Shown piece by piece: positions 14,003 to 25,714 of a stretch of DNA of 64,000 nucleotides. The position numbers were made by a program, and so were the translations under genes. The number at the start of each line of letters is the position of its first letter. Position 1 is the stretch's first letter. The stretch covers positions 1,487,327 to 1,551,326 of the forward strand of contig NW_006500327.1 of NCBI RefSeq assembly GCF_000471905.2, in the 5' to 3' direction. A model generated the notes under the pieces. It saw nothing but the letters and a program-made list of their open reading frames with translations. It was not told where the DNA came from and searched no databases. This stretch comes from Amborella trichopoda. Lineage: Eukaryota; Streptophyta; Magnoliopsida; Amborellales; Amborellaceae.

Positions 14003-17000
14003 ATGATTGTTATGGTGAGTCATCTCACTCACCTATTGTTGTGCGTCCCCTTAAGCATTGAACGCCCATCTATACGATGGACGTTATAAAATGGTACCTC
14101 AACTAAAAAGCCGAAATAGATGGTGGAGAAAAAAGCTTTCTAAAAACACTAGATTTCACTATATGTAAACTATTTTAAAGGTCTTGCGATACTATATATT
14201 TAACAAATATTAATTATTTTTCAATTTTTGAGATAATTATGTTGTTTATGTTTCGTCTTACATATTTCACATATGCAACTGTATTCCAACATACGATCTT
14301 GAGCAATGTCTCATACAGACTTTGGGTTGAGGAACAACAACCACCTATCTTTTGGTGAAACTGGACTGCTGGGGAGTTGCTAATGGCTTCTTTTTTTTTT
14401 ATATGTTAACAGTGGGAATTTAGACCGGGATGTTATGTTAAGGCATCCGCTCCCTAACCTTCGACACCCCAACCCTACTTCTAAGTTGCTAGTGGCTTTT
14501 TTAGGACTCAAATGCTAGCACAACATTTACAACTCATAAATCAATATTTAAAAAATAGGATTGTACACGATGCGACTATGTACTTTTGTTACAAGGTCAC
14601 AATTGCTGTTAGCTATTAGATGTCAAATTGGTAAGCTTGGGGTGTATGAGAAAGTTGGAGAATTTTTTTCTTTTTAGCATTGAGTGTAGTCAATGACATA
14701 CACAACTACCTAATTTGAAATCTGACAGACAAGAGTGCTTGTGATCTCTTGTATGAAAAACAAAATGGCCTCTTTGTATACTTTTCCTTTAAAAATTGGT
14801 AAGTTTGCTGGGAGTTAGTGGGTGAGCAGTTCAGATCTAAGGGCTCCTCAAGTTCACCAAGTTTCCACTATTGTTTTAATAATTTATTTTTAGATTAAAG
14901 ACCTCATAGAATTGGCAGTAGTTGTATTCAAACCGGCGGAGCTGGCTTAATTCGATTTAAAATGGTAGTACAAACTTTTTCAAATAAACAATATGTTTTT
15001 GTCATTTGGTGTGGGGCGTTGTGGTGTCATCGTCCACCTATTGGCTGAATAGTGATCCCAGGATAAGCTAGGGGAAATATATCAAAATTTCTTGGGGAAA
15101 TATATCAAAATACACCTAGGACTTGTTTGGGTGATAACTAAATTTTTTTTTTCTTTGACCTCCTGGTTTTTTTGTTTTTTATATTTTTTATGGGTGTGGT
15201 TTGTATAAGGTGTCAATTGTAAACAATCCAAGTAAGGCGCACCTCCAAATCTCGAAAGATTTAATTTTGTTATTAAAAGTTACAATTATGACCTTAAAAA
15301 TCTACTTCACATCTAATTATGAAATTTAAAACTCAAAAAAGGGTACATATCGAGTAGATCTACAAACAAATGAAAATCTTGATAATGGACCATGTAGATA
15401 ATGTATTACAAGTTGTACTCTTTTTGGACTTAAATGATCAATTAGAGGGTTTTTGCAGCACTGGAACAACCTTTTTTCGATGGGTTTTTTAGGCATGCCT
15501 TTTTTCTACAGCATAAAGTTGCAACCTTATATGAACTTTTTCTTTTTTTTAATTTTTTTTCTTGAACTCTAGGGCTGTCCTAAAGGCCAGAGGTCAGTTC
15601 TAGGTCATCCGATGTTTGAAACATCGGATTGCCCAACTTCAGGGTAGTCTGATGATTCAAACCTGGACCGATCCCTTTTCTTTTATTTCGTTTGGATGTG
15701 GTCGATGGTTGCAACATTAGAGTGGCCGATGTTGTTTTTTTTAAAAAAAAAAAAGAAAAAAAAAAGTGGTTTGATGTTTGAGATATCGGACTGCCTTTAG
15801 GTCCTTTTGTGTGTGTGTTTTTGCGTGCATTGAGTGGGAAGATCAAATTAAGAATCATAATTTGAACCTTATCTTTGATCCCCAAAATCCTCTCTCACAC
15901 CAAAATCCTCATTTTGGGAGGGGATGATGAGGGCGTTTAAATCCCCTTTTTTTGGGGGAGGAAGATGAGGTTTGACTTGAGGCTTTTAAGCTCTAACCTG
16001 ATCTTCGCTCTCAACACAAAAAAAAAAGAAAAAGAAAAATCATAAGGGCAGCCTGATATCTCAAACAATAAGCCGCTATAAATAACGGTGACTTAGGCCA
16101 ATCCCGCACAACAATTTTCGGAACTGAAATATTATCTTTTGGCATCATTTGGAGGTGTGCCTTTGATTGTTTAAGGTGCCAATCTTATGCAAACCTTACC
16201 CGTATTTATTTATTTTTGTTGATTATATTAATAATGAACAGTAAATTAAAAGAATGTGTTTTTTATGGCTGATATTTAGGGGACAAATGATTAGATATTT
16301 TTTGGGAATTTGGAGAAAGATAAGAAATCGCTACTAGAAAGCATGATTTAACTATTTCTACTTTTCTGAAAGTTAAGATAGCATGTCCTTGGCATATCTG
16401 GGGCATGTGGCTGCATTTTCTCTTATTCAGTTTCTTCAAGAATCTCTCTTTTGAGGTATAATTCAGGTTCATAATTATACATGGGTAAAGTTCATTAAAA
16501 AATTTAAAGAATATGTTTATTTTTTCGATTTTCTTTTTCTTTAGCATGAACTTCTATGTCAGGCGAGAACCCATATGTTGAGGTTATAACTCACATAGAA
16601 GTTATGAGAGTATGACCGCTTGGAACACTAATTATCTCTTTCGATTCTCTTTTTTCCAAATACTCGTGCCTGACTTCTAAAATTTATACTTTTCCATTAC
16701 CGAAAAGTTGTTACTTTTTATTCTTATCTTTGAAATTCTTGTTAAATAGATATGAACATGCATCATCATTATTATCATCCGAGCCTTATCCCAACTATTT
16801 AGAATCGGCTACATGAACATTAGAACTAATAAAAGTCTTGTTGCATGTTCTCTCACCTTTGATATTATGGAAACCTCCTAACTGTCCCAGGCCGTCTTTT
16901 GTGATTCTTCTTTATTATTTGTTATTATTATTATCATTTAGGTTATGCAAATCTAAAGATTTTGATTATGTTATTTAAGTTATTCACTTCTAAAGATTTT

Positions 17001-17230
17001 GAGTATGTTTTGGCAACTCAATTTTTTTGTTCATATTATTATATTTGAAGTATTTTGTTTATAGTAATTGTATTTGAATGTCTCTAAGGTTCTAAATGGC
17101 TTGATAACTTGATGCATGTAGGATTGGAGTGATTTCTGGAAAGGTCATTTTTGGACCACCACTAGATGAGTACTGGGGGAAGAAGCTTCGGGAAGAAGCT
17201 GAGAAGGAGAAATCTGCAGGATCGACTTAA
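3367..17230 (+). CDS. 53-residue single-pass membrane protein; two exons joined across a 13.7-kb intron
   Basis: The coding exons are 3367-3419 and 17122-17230. Exon 1 encodes MLGRNRFLSLPTVFVAA plus two bases of Val and meets a strong GTGAGT donor at 3420. Exon 2 follows a GCATGTAG acceptor, completes the Val codon (GT^G), continues IGVISGKVIFGPPLDEYWGK and ends in a charged tail rich in K and E (...EKEKSAGST) before TAA at 17228. Reading phase and protein logic agree: residues about 11-30 form one hydrophobic helix that spans the junction, after a short basic N terminus and before a polar C-terminal tail. I do not recognise the family. The layout resembles small subunits of mitochondrial inner-membrane complexes, but that is only an inference. 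Upstream are CT-rich DNA and a MITE ending at 3173. The alternative is two unrelated exon-like pieces, which the exact phase match makes less likely. Confidence 0.62.
5391..8340 (-). mobile_element. Possible large LTR or LTR-derived block
   Basis: This block is less AT-rich than its surroundings and has no gene. On the - strand it shows a TATA-like GCTCTATATAAGG at about 6985-7000, followed downstream by a pyrimidine-rich, leader-like stretch. That is the layout of a U3-R-U5 long terminal repeat. Edges are guessed from a composition change and TG...CA-like ends; no target duplication was found. The open frames here (60-200 residues) have no protein-like composition. It could instead be another kind of non-coding repeat. 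Confidence 0.3.
6075..6560. repeat. 47-bp GC-rich minisatellite, about 10 units
   Basis: Units start GCGCGGGTAGAAGTGTGCG and continue AGAGCACGGGTACAAGTG. The period measured between 6469 and 6516 is 47 bp. Units diverge in length and sequence toward the left. The repeat keeps frames open on the - strand (up to 203 residues rich in Leu, His, Pro and Arg), which is an artefact of the periodic sequence. Confidence 0.88.
10108..10512. mobile_element. Short non-autonomous element, relative of the 41.6-43.8 kb long-TIR element
   Basis: The left end CCGTAGTTCTTGGGATCGGG and the right end GATCCCAAACCGTA are imperfect inverted repeats. The interior is rich in GATCC/GGGATC words, and a block with AGCAAGCAATAATA-like sequence is shared with 43450-43797. 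I read it as a roughly 405-bp internally deleted relative of the larger element. Confidence 0.6.
11029..11412. mobile_element. MULE-type MITE, near full length
   Basis: The left end is GGTACGGTTTGTATAAAGC and the right end ACTTATATAAACTTTTTCC. Inner arms GAGGCTCTAAACAATCAAA and TTTGATTGTTTAGAGCCTC pair with each other. The centre shares blocks with the copy at 51346-51736, such as GACCGTCCAAAAATGCATTA and CTTGAAATCCATTTTTTTC. It lies inside the small gene's intron. Confidence 0.8.
13630..14034 (+). repeat. Tandemly duplicated SINE 3' part with ATG microsatellite tails
   Basis: Two units, 13630-13839 and 13840-14034, are nearly identical. Each carries ATGATTCATATAGCCGACCC followed by CAAATAGTTGGTAAAAGG, then an ATG/GAT run (about 18 repeats at 13751-13806, about 13 at 13961-14001), then a shared GTTATGGTGAGTCATCTCAC tail. 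The motif before the run is the shared 3' domain of many angiosperm SINEs. The 5' pol III promoter part is not visible, so the copies are truncated. The lengths differ mainly in the ATG run. Confidence 0.75.
15195..15541. mobile_element. MULE-type MITE
   Basis: The left end GGTGTGGTTTGTATAAGG and the right end GTTGCAACCTTATATGAAC are inverted repeats. The family interior is present (TCGAGTAGATCTACAAAC, TGAAAATCTTGATAATGG). Lies in the small gene's intron. Confidence 0.75.
16141..16202. mobile_element. MULE-type MITE, right-end fragment
   Basis: Only the terminal part remains: CATTTGGAGGTGTGCC, TTTGATTGTTTAAGG and TATGCAAACCTTACCC. It matches the right ends of the longer copies. The preceding 15542-16140 region holds A-rich runs and GATGTTTGAAACATC-like inverted words but nothing I can classify. 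Confidence 0.6.
16761..16823 (-). mobile_element. SINE 3'-end fragment
   Basis: Reverse-complemented, it reads GTTCATGTAGCCGATTC, then TAAATAGTTGGGATAAGGCT, then ATGATAATA-type repeats. This is the same 3' domain as in the duplicated SINE at 13630-14034, in the opposite orientation. Confidence 0.6.
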
Positions 17231-17720
17231 TGCAAAAGGACTTTGCTCAGAGAGAGAGAGAGAGAGAGAGATGATACAAAGAAGCTGCCACTAGAGTTAC
17301 TACTGACAAGTAGGAGAGAGGGAGAGCTTTCAGACTCTGAAGCTGCTGCAGAGTAACCCCTGGCAAGTAAGGGACCAGCTCTCTTTATGGTATTGAACTT
17401 AAATTCTGTGCCTGAGATTATGATACTTGCATTGAGATGAGTGTCCTGAGTTATGACCTTGTTCACCTTGATGCGCTTCCCATGTTTTATCTAAAATAAG
17501 GATCTGCTTTTGGCCCGAGTCTATGGGTCTGGTTTTGCTGAGGCTGCATCCCATCCAAGAGGGAAACCAGGGCTCTGATTCCCGGTTTTCTTCTCTAGCA
17601 TTTGTCTCCCTTTTTTTTTTCTTCTTTTTTTTTTTCTCTCTCTCTCTCGGAAGAATGTCCCCGGCTGTTGAACAATAATTTTTTTCGAGATATCTAATTC
17701 TAATGAAATAATCAACCCTC
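17231..17720 (+). other. 3' flank of the small gene
   Basis: This is the presumed 3' untranslated region of the 53-residue protein gene. It contains an (AG)11 run at 17249-17271 soon after the stop codon and a CT/T-rich run at 17609-17648. No clear polyadenylation signal stands out. Open frames on the - strand here are low-complexity and not called. Confidence 0.35.
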
Positions 17721-17837
17721 ATTGGGGTAAAATTATTGAAATGCTTTTTACTGTTTAGCTTTTTTTTAATATCATGGAAATTTGGGAATTTTTTGAAGTT
17801 TATTTTGAGGAAGTATCTATTTGATATAGAAAATTAA

Positions 17838-17957
17838 AAGCACACCCTTAAGTGCAAGTTGTTATTTTTTAACCCCTTTAGTGATATTACATATATCAAA
17901 TTAAAAGCACATCCTTAAGTGCAAGTTGTTATTTTTTAACCCCTTTAGTGATATTAC
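17838..17957. repeat. 60-bp direct duplication
   Basis: Two adjacent copies share AAATTAAAAGCACA, CCTTAAGTGCAAGTTGTTAT and CCCCTTTAGTGATATTACA. They differ by very few bases, so the duplication looks recent. Confidence 0.9.
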
Positions 17958-19640
17958 AAGGGGTCTCAACCTGTTTTAATATTTTATCTTCTTTTGTTCC
18001 GGTTTTAGCAAATGAAGAATATGAGGAAGTATGACAAGTATATAGACAAAATAACATGTTTTATCCTTGTGTTTATAGAGCAAAACGGTGTTTAAAAAAT
18101 TGGATCGGTGGGGCGAATCTTCCGCCTTTGATCCCTATCTGAATTGGCTGGATTGGCGATCCGCATTGTTCTCGAATTTTGTCTGGATTGGTGATGCTAA
18201 AAAAATTTAATAGTAAATGAAATAAAATTAAAATTAAAATACAGGTTTATAGGGTGGGGATTTAGGGGACCACAAACAACATTAGATAAGTTTAAGAAAA
18301 TGCGAAGTGATTTTAAAGGGGGGAACCGATTCGAGACCCATACTAACTAGTTCGGTCTTGATCGATTCTACATCAGAATTGACAACCTTGATTGGAAATT
18401 CCTGGGTTTTGAAACACTAAAACAAACATTTACTACCAGTGTTCTAAAAGAAGGCCAGTGAAGTGTGCAAATGCATGCACAAAACGCAAGAGCGATTATG
18501 CCGCATTTCACATCGAGCACTCTTGCACAGGTCGAGTTTGCGGTTCACATTCATTTTAAATGTAGCCAACCACGTTAAAACACAAGGCTTTTATGATTAA
18601 AGCCTCAATCCCACCGGAGAAGCACTTTGGGTATTGAAAATTTTCATGATGGTTCTAAAATTAATTTCACCAGCTATGAAATTTAAATCTCAAAGAATGC
18701 TACAAATCTTGTTGATTTGTAAAAACTTTTTTTAAATGAAGTATTACAATATACACTATTTTAGAGCTTGAAATCTTAATTCTTTTCCATAATCATATGG
18801 TCAAGGCCGAAATGATCGATTTGAAAGTTTCTCAATCCCAAAAGTATAATTTTTGAGGTGAGGCTCTAACATTGTTTTTTGATAAGGCTAGCCTATCAAA
18901 ACAAATTATTTTTCGTGAAAATAGATCCCATAGCAAAACATGATGCATTGTTTGCCAATGCCACTAATGCAGTTTTGACACAGAAATAATACGCCATTGT
19001 TTGGTTGCACGTGTTACTCTGTTTTCACCGCAGAAAGGCAGTACACGCTGTTTGGACGCTCCAATAAGGTTGTTAGACCGCAAAGTGCACTTGGTCATAG
19101 ATGGACCTTAGGTTGAGCACAAGTTTGGCCACAGTTGAGGTGCTTTTTTAACATCGTGGTACTATTTCAAATGAACGGTTCACTTTTTGAACCCAATACT
19201 TTGAAAATGAACTGTTGGGGATGTTGGAATTAAACTTCATTAATAGTTATAACTTATAAATAATTAACTGTTTTATATCTGTTAACAGTAAGAGTCGTGA
19301 TTCTTCAATAATCAGTTGCAATAGCAGCCACATTCCAACTTGTGAAATGGCGCGTACGCTCTCTGTGGATATACATCTCGAATAACTCACTCAAGCAGTA
19401 CACATACTCTCACTTGCTTTTCAACACCTCTCTTTGTTGTTCCTGTGCATTTGGATAAGTGTATTTCAATCTTCTGTTTATTTGTATCTTTTAGAGCAAA
19501 TTTGCCAAGAAAGCATACATATGTGATTTTTTTTCTTATCAGTAGAGAAAAAATGTTGTTTGAAAAAATGTCCTGTACAAGTCTGAAAATAAGATCTAAA
19601 AACGTACATATCTTATTTCTTTCTTATCAATAGAGAACAA
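17958..19640. other. Intergenic region with degraded repeats
   Basis: 18085-18215 resembles 24205-24310: both have TTAAAAAA..TGGATC.GTGGGG and a later GGC.TGGCGATCC/GGCAATCC block, suggesting two relics of one repeat. 18590-18885 is a faint MULE-type MITE (block near AAAAACTTTTTTTAAATGAAG, ends with TTTTTGAGGTGAGGCTCTAA). The rest shows no gene or clear repeat. Confidence 0.45.
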
Positions 19641-22600
19641 ATACCAGCGAGAGCACCTCCCCAGCAATCATGGACTCTGCCGCGGCCAACCTGGATGCCT
19701 ATCCTCATGTATCGCCATCCCTGCTTTCAGAGGAGTTTCCCCCTTTGGCCGAGAGATCCCCTTTGGTGTCCCCCCTTTCAATGGACTCCCAATTCGTAGA
19801 AGATATGGACCTGGCACAAGGTAATCTCGACAAGGTGATGGACATTATGGGCTTCAGGTATAAGGCCCGAAGAAAGCCCTGACAGACTTTTGTGTTCAGT
19901 GTAGCCCCTACCACTCGCAAAGGTCGGAGGGAGCTCACCAGGATCTCAACTCTATGTCCTCCAGCCCTAGTCTGAGATGCCCTTCTAGGAGGGCTCGCAC
20001 CTTGCCCCCCGATTCATGAAGCTCCTCACATGGATTGTGAGGGGCTATAGCGATCCCTTCAAACATAGGTCCACCCACAACTTATGTTGATCCTTTCTCC
20101 CAGCGGTTCTAGCGTTGGTAGAGACTAAGTTACCTAAACCCTTTCTTCCCCATATACGCCAAATTTGGGGGTCAAGACCGTGCAGCTGGCTTGCCTTACC
20201 AGTGGGCGCCTTGGGAGGTATTTGGGTGGTTTGGAACCCAACCCTCCATGCTTTCTCCTTGAGCATCAAGGCTTCTCGGTAATAACCCTCTTCTCTACCC
20301 TCTTCTCTACAGTGTCCAACGGCCTCAATTGGAAATTCACGGTTGATTACCACCAAATGCGGATTCCCTTCACGACCTCTTATGGTAGGAGGACCTAGCC
20401 TCCTCCCTCCCGCACCCTCTTTGGTGCCTAGTAGGGGATTTCAATGTGACCAGGTGGTCATTTGAGCACAATACCAACCACACCTCCCCCGCCATGGTGT
20501 TTTTCTCTGAGTTTATTACTCTAGAAACAACTTGCTAGACATTACTCTTCATGGGGTAACCTTCACTTGGTCAAACCACCCCCTCAACCCTTCCCCCTCT
20601 AAACTAGACCGATACCTAATCTCACTCAATTGGGATATCCATTTTCCGGTACCAACGCCCTAGCTCTACCAGTCCTCACTAAACTGGGATGGTCATTCTG
20701 CCGGTTTCCTCCTGCAATGTAAGCTTCAGCTCCTCAAGACATCGCCCAAAACCTAGGCTAGGCAACTTCCTAGAAACTTCAATGAACCTAAAGCATCCCT
20801 CAATGAAATAGCCCATTGGGACGCTACCGAGTTGTGGGGCAAGGCAAATTGCAATACCTCATTTCAGGAAGTCCTTCGCAAAGATCTTCTGGTACCAACG
20901 ATCTAGGGTTAAGTGGCTAAGACAACAATTTGCATACTGCCTTCTTCCACAAGATCGCTAACTATCGAAGAAGGGACAACACCATCATTCATATCAAAAT
21001 AAACAACCTCATCATCGACTAGCCCCCCCTTGTAGAGGGGACCACATTGATTTCTTTATGCACTGTTCTCTCACCAGATCGGCCCTCGTCCTTCCATGAC
21101 TTCTCCTTTCGGTCTATCCCTTCAGCACAAGCCAATTGGCTCGAGCGGCCCTTTACTAAGGATGAGATCCTCAAAGCAGTCCAAGACCTAGGCCACGATC
21201 GTGCCCCCAGCCCGGATGGATTTTCGGTGGCCTTTTTCATTCCTTCTGAGATTCACTAAAGACCGATATTCTCTCCTTCTTCAATGAATCCCACTCTAGG
21301 GGTGTCGTCCACGAGGCCATGAATGCCACATTCATTGCCTTAATCCCCAAACTCGAAGGTGCTGAAGAGCTACGAGACTTTAGGCCAATAAGCCTGGTGA
21401 TATCTTCCTAGAAGCCACTATCTAAAGTTCTAGCCACCATGCTCAAAGAGGTCTTACACTGAGTCATCTCCTCCACCCAAGGTGCCTTTGTTAAGGACCT
21501 ATAAATCCTCGATGGAGCCTTCGTTGGTCATGAGTGTCTCCACTCACAACACTAGGGTAAACTCCCAGGGTTGATTATAAAGCTAGATTGGCAAAAGGCG
21601 TATGACCATGTAGATTGGTCTATTCTTGACCATACCTAGGATAGATTGGGCTTTGGCCCCCGGTGGCATAACTGGATCAAGGGGGTGTATCATCCACGTC
21701 CTTCTCTATCCTCCTCAATGGTTCCCCCAAAGGCTTCTTCAGCTCGTCTCGAGGGCTGAGACAGGAAGACCCCCTCTCCACCTTCTTGCTTGCTATTGTG
21801 GCTGAGGTCTTTAGCTGTTCCATTTCGGGCCTCTATAATGTTGGCCTTCTTGCTAGCTTTACTTAGGGCCCATGGGCTTGTCATCTCTCATTGTGATATG
21901 CGGATGACACCCTCCTCTTCTGTGATGCCTCAATTCAGCAGGTTGATACCTTGTGGGTTTTCTTAAAGTGCTTCGAAAATGGGTTTCCGAGTTAATATGG
22001 TCAAATCCTCCATGACGGTCAATGCTTTGAGCAACCATTCTATCGAACTTCTAGTTGCTCGATGGGGTCGGGTTGCAAAGTTGAACATCTGCCATCCACC
22101 TACCTAGGCCTCCCCCTCTGTATTGGGAAACCAAAGCATGGTCTCTGGAGTCATCTGATAGACAAATTTGATTGGTGTTTGCTGCCTGGAGGGGTAAGTT
22201 TCTTTCTCCAGTGGGCTGCACGACTTTAATTAAGGCAACCCTATCAAATATTCTGGTATTCAAATGTCCCTTTTTCTTATGCATGCATCGGTACTTGCCG
22301 TTTAGAACAAAAACAATTCCCTTGGTCTAGAGAGGAGGTTGTAAATTCCACCTTATCTCATGGGACAAAGTCTGCAGACTTCTTTGGGCTGGCGGCTTGG
22401 GCATCTATAGTATTAAGCACTACAATTTGGCCCTTCTAGGTAAATGGTGGTGGCACTTCACCACTCACCACAACCACCTTTGGAGATAGGATCTTTTATC
22501 AAAATACCGTATCCTCGACTCCGCTTGGCTCCCCCTAGAGGGTGGGCTCAACAATTCCTCTGGGATTTGGAAAGCCATTAATCGGTCCCTTGCTCTTTCG

Positions 22601-23750
22601 ATTCTGAGCCAGAAACGATAACATGATCCAGTTTTGGACGAACTTCCGGATAGTCCACTCCCCGCCTATCTCAACATGATCCATCTCAACTCAAAGTGAG
22701 ATGGTTCACATGGATAGTGTGCTCGAAAAAAGTCCTAACGGTGGACCAACTACAACATAGAGGCTTTCAACTCCCTAACAAATGCGTTATGTGCCTCAAC
22801 GAGGAGGAATGTAATCCTCATATGTTCCTTCACTACCCCTTTGCTCAAGCCCTTTGGGCAGATATCTTGCGCCTTTTTGGTTTGCAATGGCTCCTCTGGC
22901 GGATTGCGGTGTCTCACCACTTGTGGACCTTATGGGAAGAGAGAAATTGCATAATCTTCCAAGGCAAGATCAAAACACTAGACTACCTCATTGACTCCCT
23001 TAGAGCTTCCATTATTTGCTGGGCTAATAACAACAAGCTCTTTAAGCATGCCTCTACCTCAGACTTGGCAGACCCTCATCTCACACTGTCCCACCAAAAC
23101 CTCCCGCTCCTCCTTTTGGAGGCCTCCCAATCCAGATCAAATCACATTGAACTTCGACAACTGCTCTTTGGGCAACCTGGGCCCGTTAGGGGTAGATGGC
23201 TTATTTCGGGATTCAATGGGGAATACTATGTACATCTATCCAAACATATTGGTGTCACGGATTCCACAGTAGTCGAGGTCATTGCACTCCTCGAAGGCCT
23301 TAGAGCTTTCAACCCCGCTTGGATACCTACCCTTATCATTGAAGGGGACAACCACAACATTATTGAGTGGGCCTCAGGAGCAGCACCCTGTCCTTGGAGA
23401 TTGCAATATCTCTTTGATGAGATCTTTTTTTGTTGCTCAGCCTCACAAATCTCATGGAGACATATTCAAAGGGAAGCCAACTCCAAAGCTGATGCACTTG
23501 CCAAAAGATGAACCCTCCTTAACTACTCTTTCATCAGCTGGAACTCGACTTTTTGCTCAGCCACTTCCATTCTTGTTTGCTATATTGTATATGAAATACA
23601 CCTTTTGATTATCCTTTCAGAGGGACACATTTTTTTGGAACCCATGAGGTTCTTGTGTAGGGCCGCAATTTTGTATGGGCTCCCGCTTTTTCTGTACGAA
23701 TTTCCTTATCTCAATACAAAAGTTAACATTCTCAAAAAAATAAAAATAAG
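19640..23750 (+). mobile_element. Decayed L1-clade LINE with endonuclease, RT, zf-RVT and RNase H remains
   Basis: Pieces follow in the expected order on the + strand. An endonuclease start (LLTWIVRGYSDPFKHRS, then ALVETKLPKP) lies near 20025-20150. RT blocks follow: FTKDEILKAVQDLGHDRAPS at 21150, FRPISLV near 21380, KLDWQKAYDHVDW near 21580, and a YADD-equivalent region at about 21895. Then come STYLGLPL near 22095, a zf-RVT zinc-knuckle region (KCVMCLNEEECNPHMFLH, 22770-22830) and a plant-type RNase H (LNFDNCSLGNLGPLG, EVIALLEGLRAF, IIEGDN, REANSKADALAKR, 23145-23511). An A-rich tail lies near 23730-23750. Many stops and frameshifts show it is inactive. The longest intact frame, 22696-23511, covers the zinc-knuckle and RNase H parts. 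The 5' limit is uncertain. Confidence 0.9.
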
Positions 23751-25714
23751 TCACTAAATAAATTTGAACCCCATCTCTCTTTCTCCCTCTATTAAATTGT
23801 AACCATCTCTCTTTCTATTGAATCGAAAATATTGTCGATCCGAACCTCTCTTTCTTCTCTTGTCGTCTTGTTTGATTGAACCTCTCTCTCTTGTGGGCTC
23901 TTACTTACAGGTAGTACAGGCCCTCTTCCCATCTTCAGTTAATCTCAGCCACACGTTTGGTTCTCTCTGGTTCCCAATAATTTGAAGTTTTGAACCCTTT
24001 TTTGTCCACCGTATGATAATTTAAATCCACTATTTGCCCTTTGTACGTCTTGTTTCTTTCATACATAAGCAAGTATGGACCCACAATCTCTATTGCAGAT
24101 TGCAATAACAGTCTCTGCTCAAGTTTTCAAGGGAGATTTGGCCCTTCCATTACTGTGTAGAGTAAGCGCACCCTCCACCCTTTCTATATCTTGGCGTTTA
24201 ACCAGCGTCTTAAAAAAAATGGATCCGTGGGGTGGATCGATACTGCTCCCGATTTTGATTGTCGGGCTTGGCAATCCAAATTGTCCAGATCGACAATATG
24301 AAAAAATTTAAAAAAGAAACAAGAAAACAAATAATTTAACAGTATATAATATAAGGGATTATCTACAAAAAGATCATCTATCTTTTGTACACGAAGGCTT
24401 CAAGTATTTTCATTCTTCATTCATTAGATGTTGAATTGGATGGCTTGGGATGAGCCTAAAATAGCATATAGCTGTGAACACTCCAGCAATTCAAAACAAC
24501 GCCTAGCATTCAAATCCATGGAAATTACAAATTTTTTAACTTAAAAATTGAACTTTTTGCATCCAAAGAGAAGCTTAAAAAAACTTATGACAGGCAATGC
24601 GAGTTTAGAGAACCCGATGAGTTTAATATTTGCCAACATTTGCCCAAGGCAGTAGACTTGAAATTGTGATATTAAAAGAAATTATTACGTATCATCTAGT
24701 AAAAATCACTCGGAATTAATTCAATGATTGATGATTCCTGATCTGGATCGACGATTTCCAATTTGAATGGGTGGATTTCATCTAAAGTCCCATTGATGTA
24801 AGCCCACCTACACCATCCCAACCACAACGGCTAACTTATTATGGACAAAAATCCCATTGACATAAATCCCTTATGTCTACTCAACTAATTTCTTTGACCC
24901 AAAAATCCCATGCATTAAAAGTTTAAAACAATCCCTCTCCACCTCCCTCCCCCAACTCCCTCTCTCTCTCTCTCTCTCTCATATTAACACTCCCTTCCCC
25001 TTCCTCTCTCTATCTCACTAGCCCCAATATTTCTCCCCCATCTGAATTTCCATCTGTCCACAATCTCACTCAACTGATGTAAGCATGGCCCCAACGAATT
25101 CACAGACCCCAATAAAGGTTCAACATCCATCTCTATCCATCATTTCTGCTCTCCTTAAATGCTCCTCACAGACCCCAATAAAGGTTCAACAACCATCTCT
25201 ATCCATCATTTCTGCTCTCCTTAAATGCTCCTCAAGCTGATACTTCAATGCTCCTCGAGCTGATACATATGTTTAGTCATTGTTCTTGTTGGAGGAATGC
25301 ATTAATTTTAAGAAAGGGATTAAAAATGGCCAACCAGCTATATTGATTCTTGATCACTTGTAACTAAAAACCAGAGGTTCCAAATCAGGTTGCAGGAATT
25401 GTATGACAGAAATGTGAACCACAAAAAACAGGAAAAAGGAAGCAGACCAACATGGAAGCAATGGATTGTAGGCATACAGTAAACAGACCAACATTGAGTG
25501 GAAGCAAATGTGACCACAAAAAAACAGGAAAAGCAATGAATAACATCATATGAAACATAAGAAATTTGCCATGGCATCTATATTTCTAGCTGAATTATAC
25601 ATTTCCAGAAACTCTTTCTCACTCTAAACAAGCAGTACATGACAGAAGAGGCCAAATTCTCTCTCAAAACATGAAGCACACCATGGAAGTGAGAGAAACT
25701 CTTACCTCTCTCGC
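23751..25714. other. Intergenic region with CT-rich DNA and one candidate exon
   Basis: Contents: a possible first exon at 24075-24165 (see findings), a degraded repeat at 24205-24310 related to 18085-18215, and a CT-rich stretch with a (TC)10 run at 24961-24980. The part below 25714 is the 3' flank of the - strand gene at 25715. It contains a good donor-like GAGAG^GTAAGAG just after that gene's stop codon (- strand, near 25703), which could mark a 3' UTR intron. No other gene is seen. Confidence 0.4.
25101..25235. repeat. 67-bp direct duplication
   Basis: Two adjacent copies contain CAGACCCCAATAAAGGTTCA, CATCTCTATCCATCATTTCT and CTCTCCTTAAATGCTCCTCA. Divergence is minimal, indicating a recent tandem duplication. 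Confidence 0.9.

Larger units (their letters stand above)
3420..17121 (+). other. Intron of the small membrane-protein gene (13,702 bp)
   Basis: The intron runs from the GTGAGT donor to a TAG acceptor, with a plausible branch site (TTGATAAC) about 17 bases upstream of the acceptor. It is filled with repeats listed separately. The stretches without a listed feature (3420-5390, 8341-10107, 10513-11028, 11413-13629, 14035-15194, 15542-16140) are AT-rich. I see no exon-like blocks, no recognisable protein similarity and no RNA gene there. A repeated TTAGGGTTTA-T motif at about 12220-12360 is a diverged local duplication. Confidence 0.6.

Noticed and set aside
13616..14032. Two - strand open frames with long poly-histidine runs
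   Set aside because: They are translations of ATG/GAT microsatellites in SINE tails; no protein context.
22696..23511. A 271-residue open frame that could be called a host gene
   Set aside because: It contains the zinc knuckle and RNase H of an L1 LINE and is preceded by matching RT and endonuclease remains.
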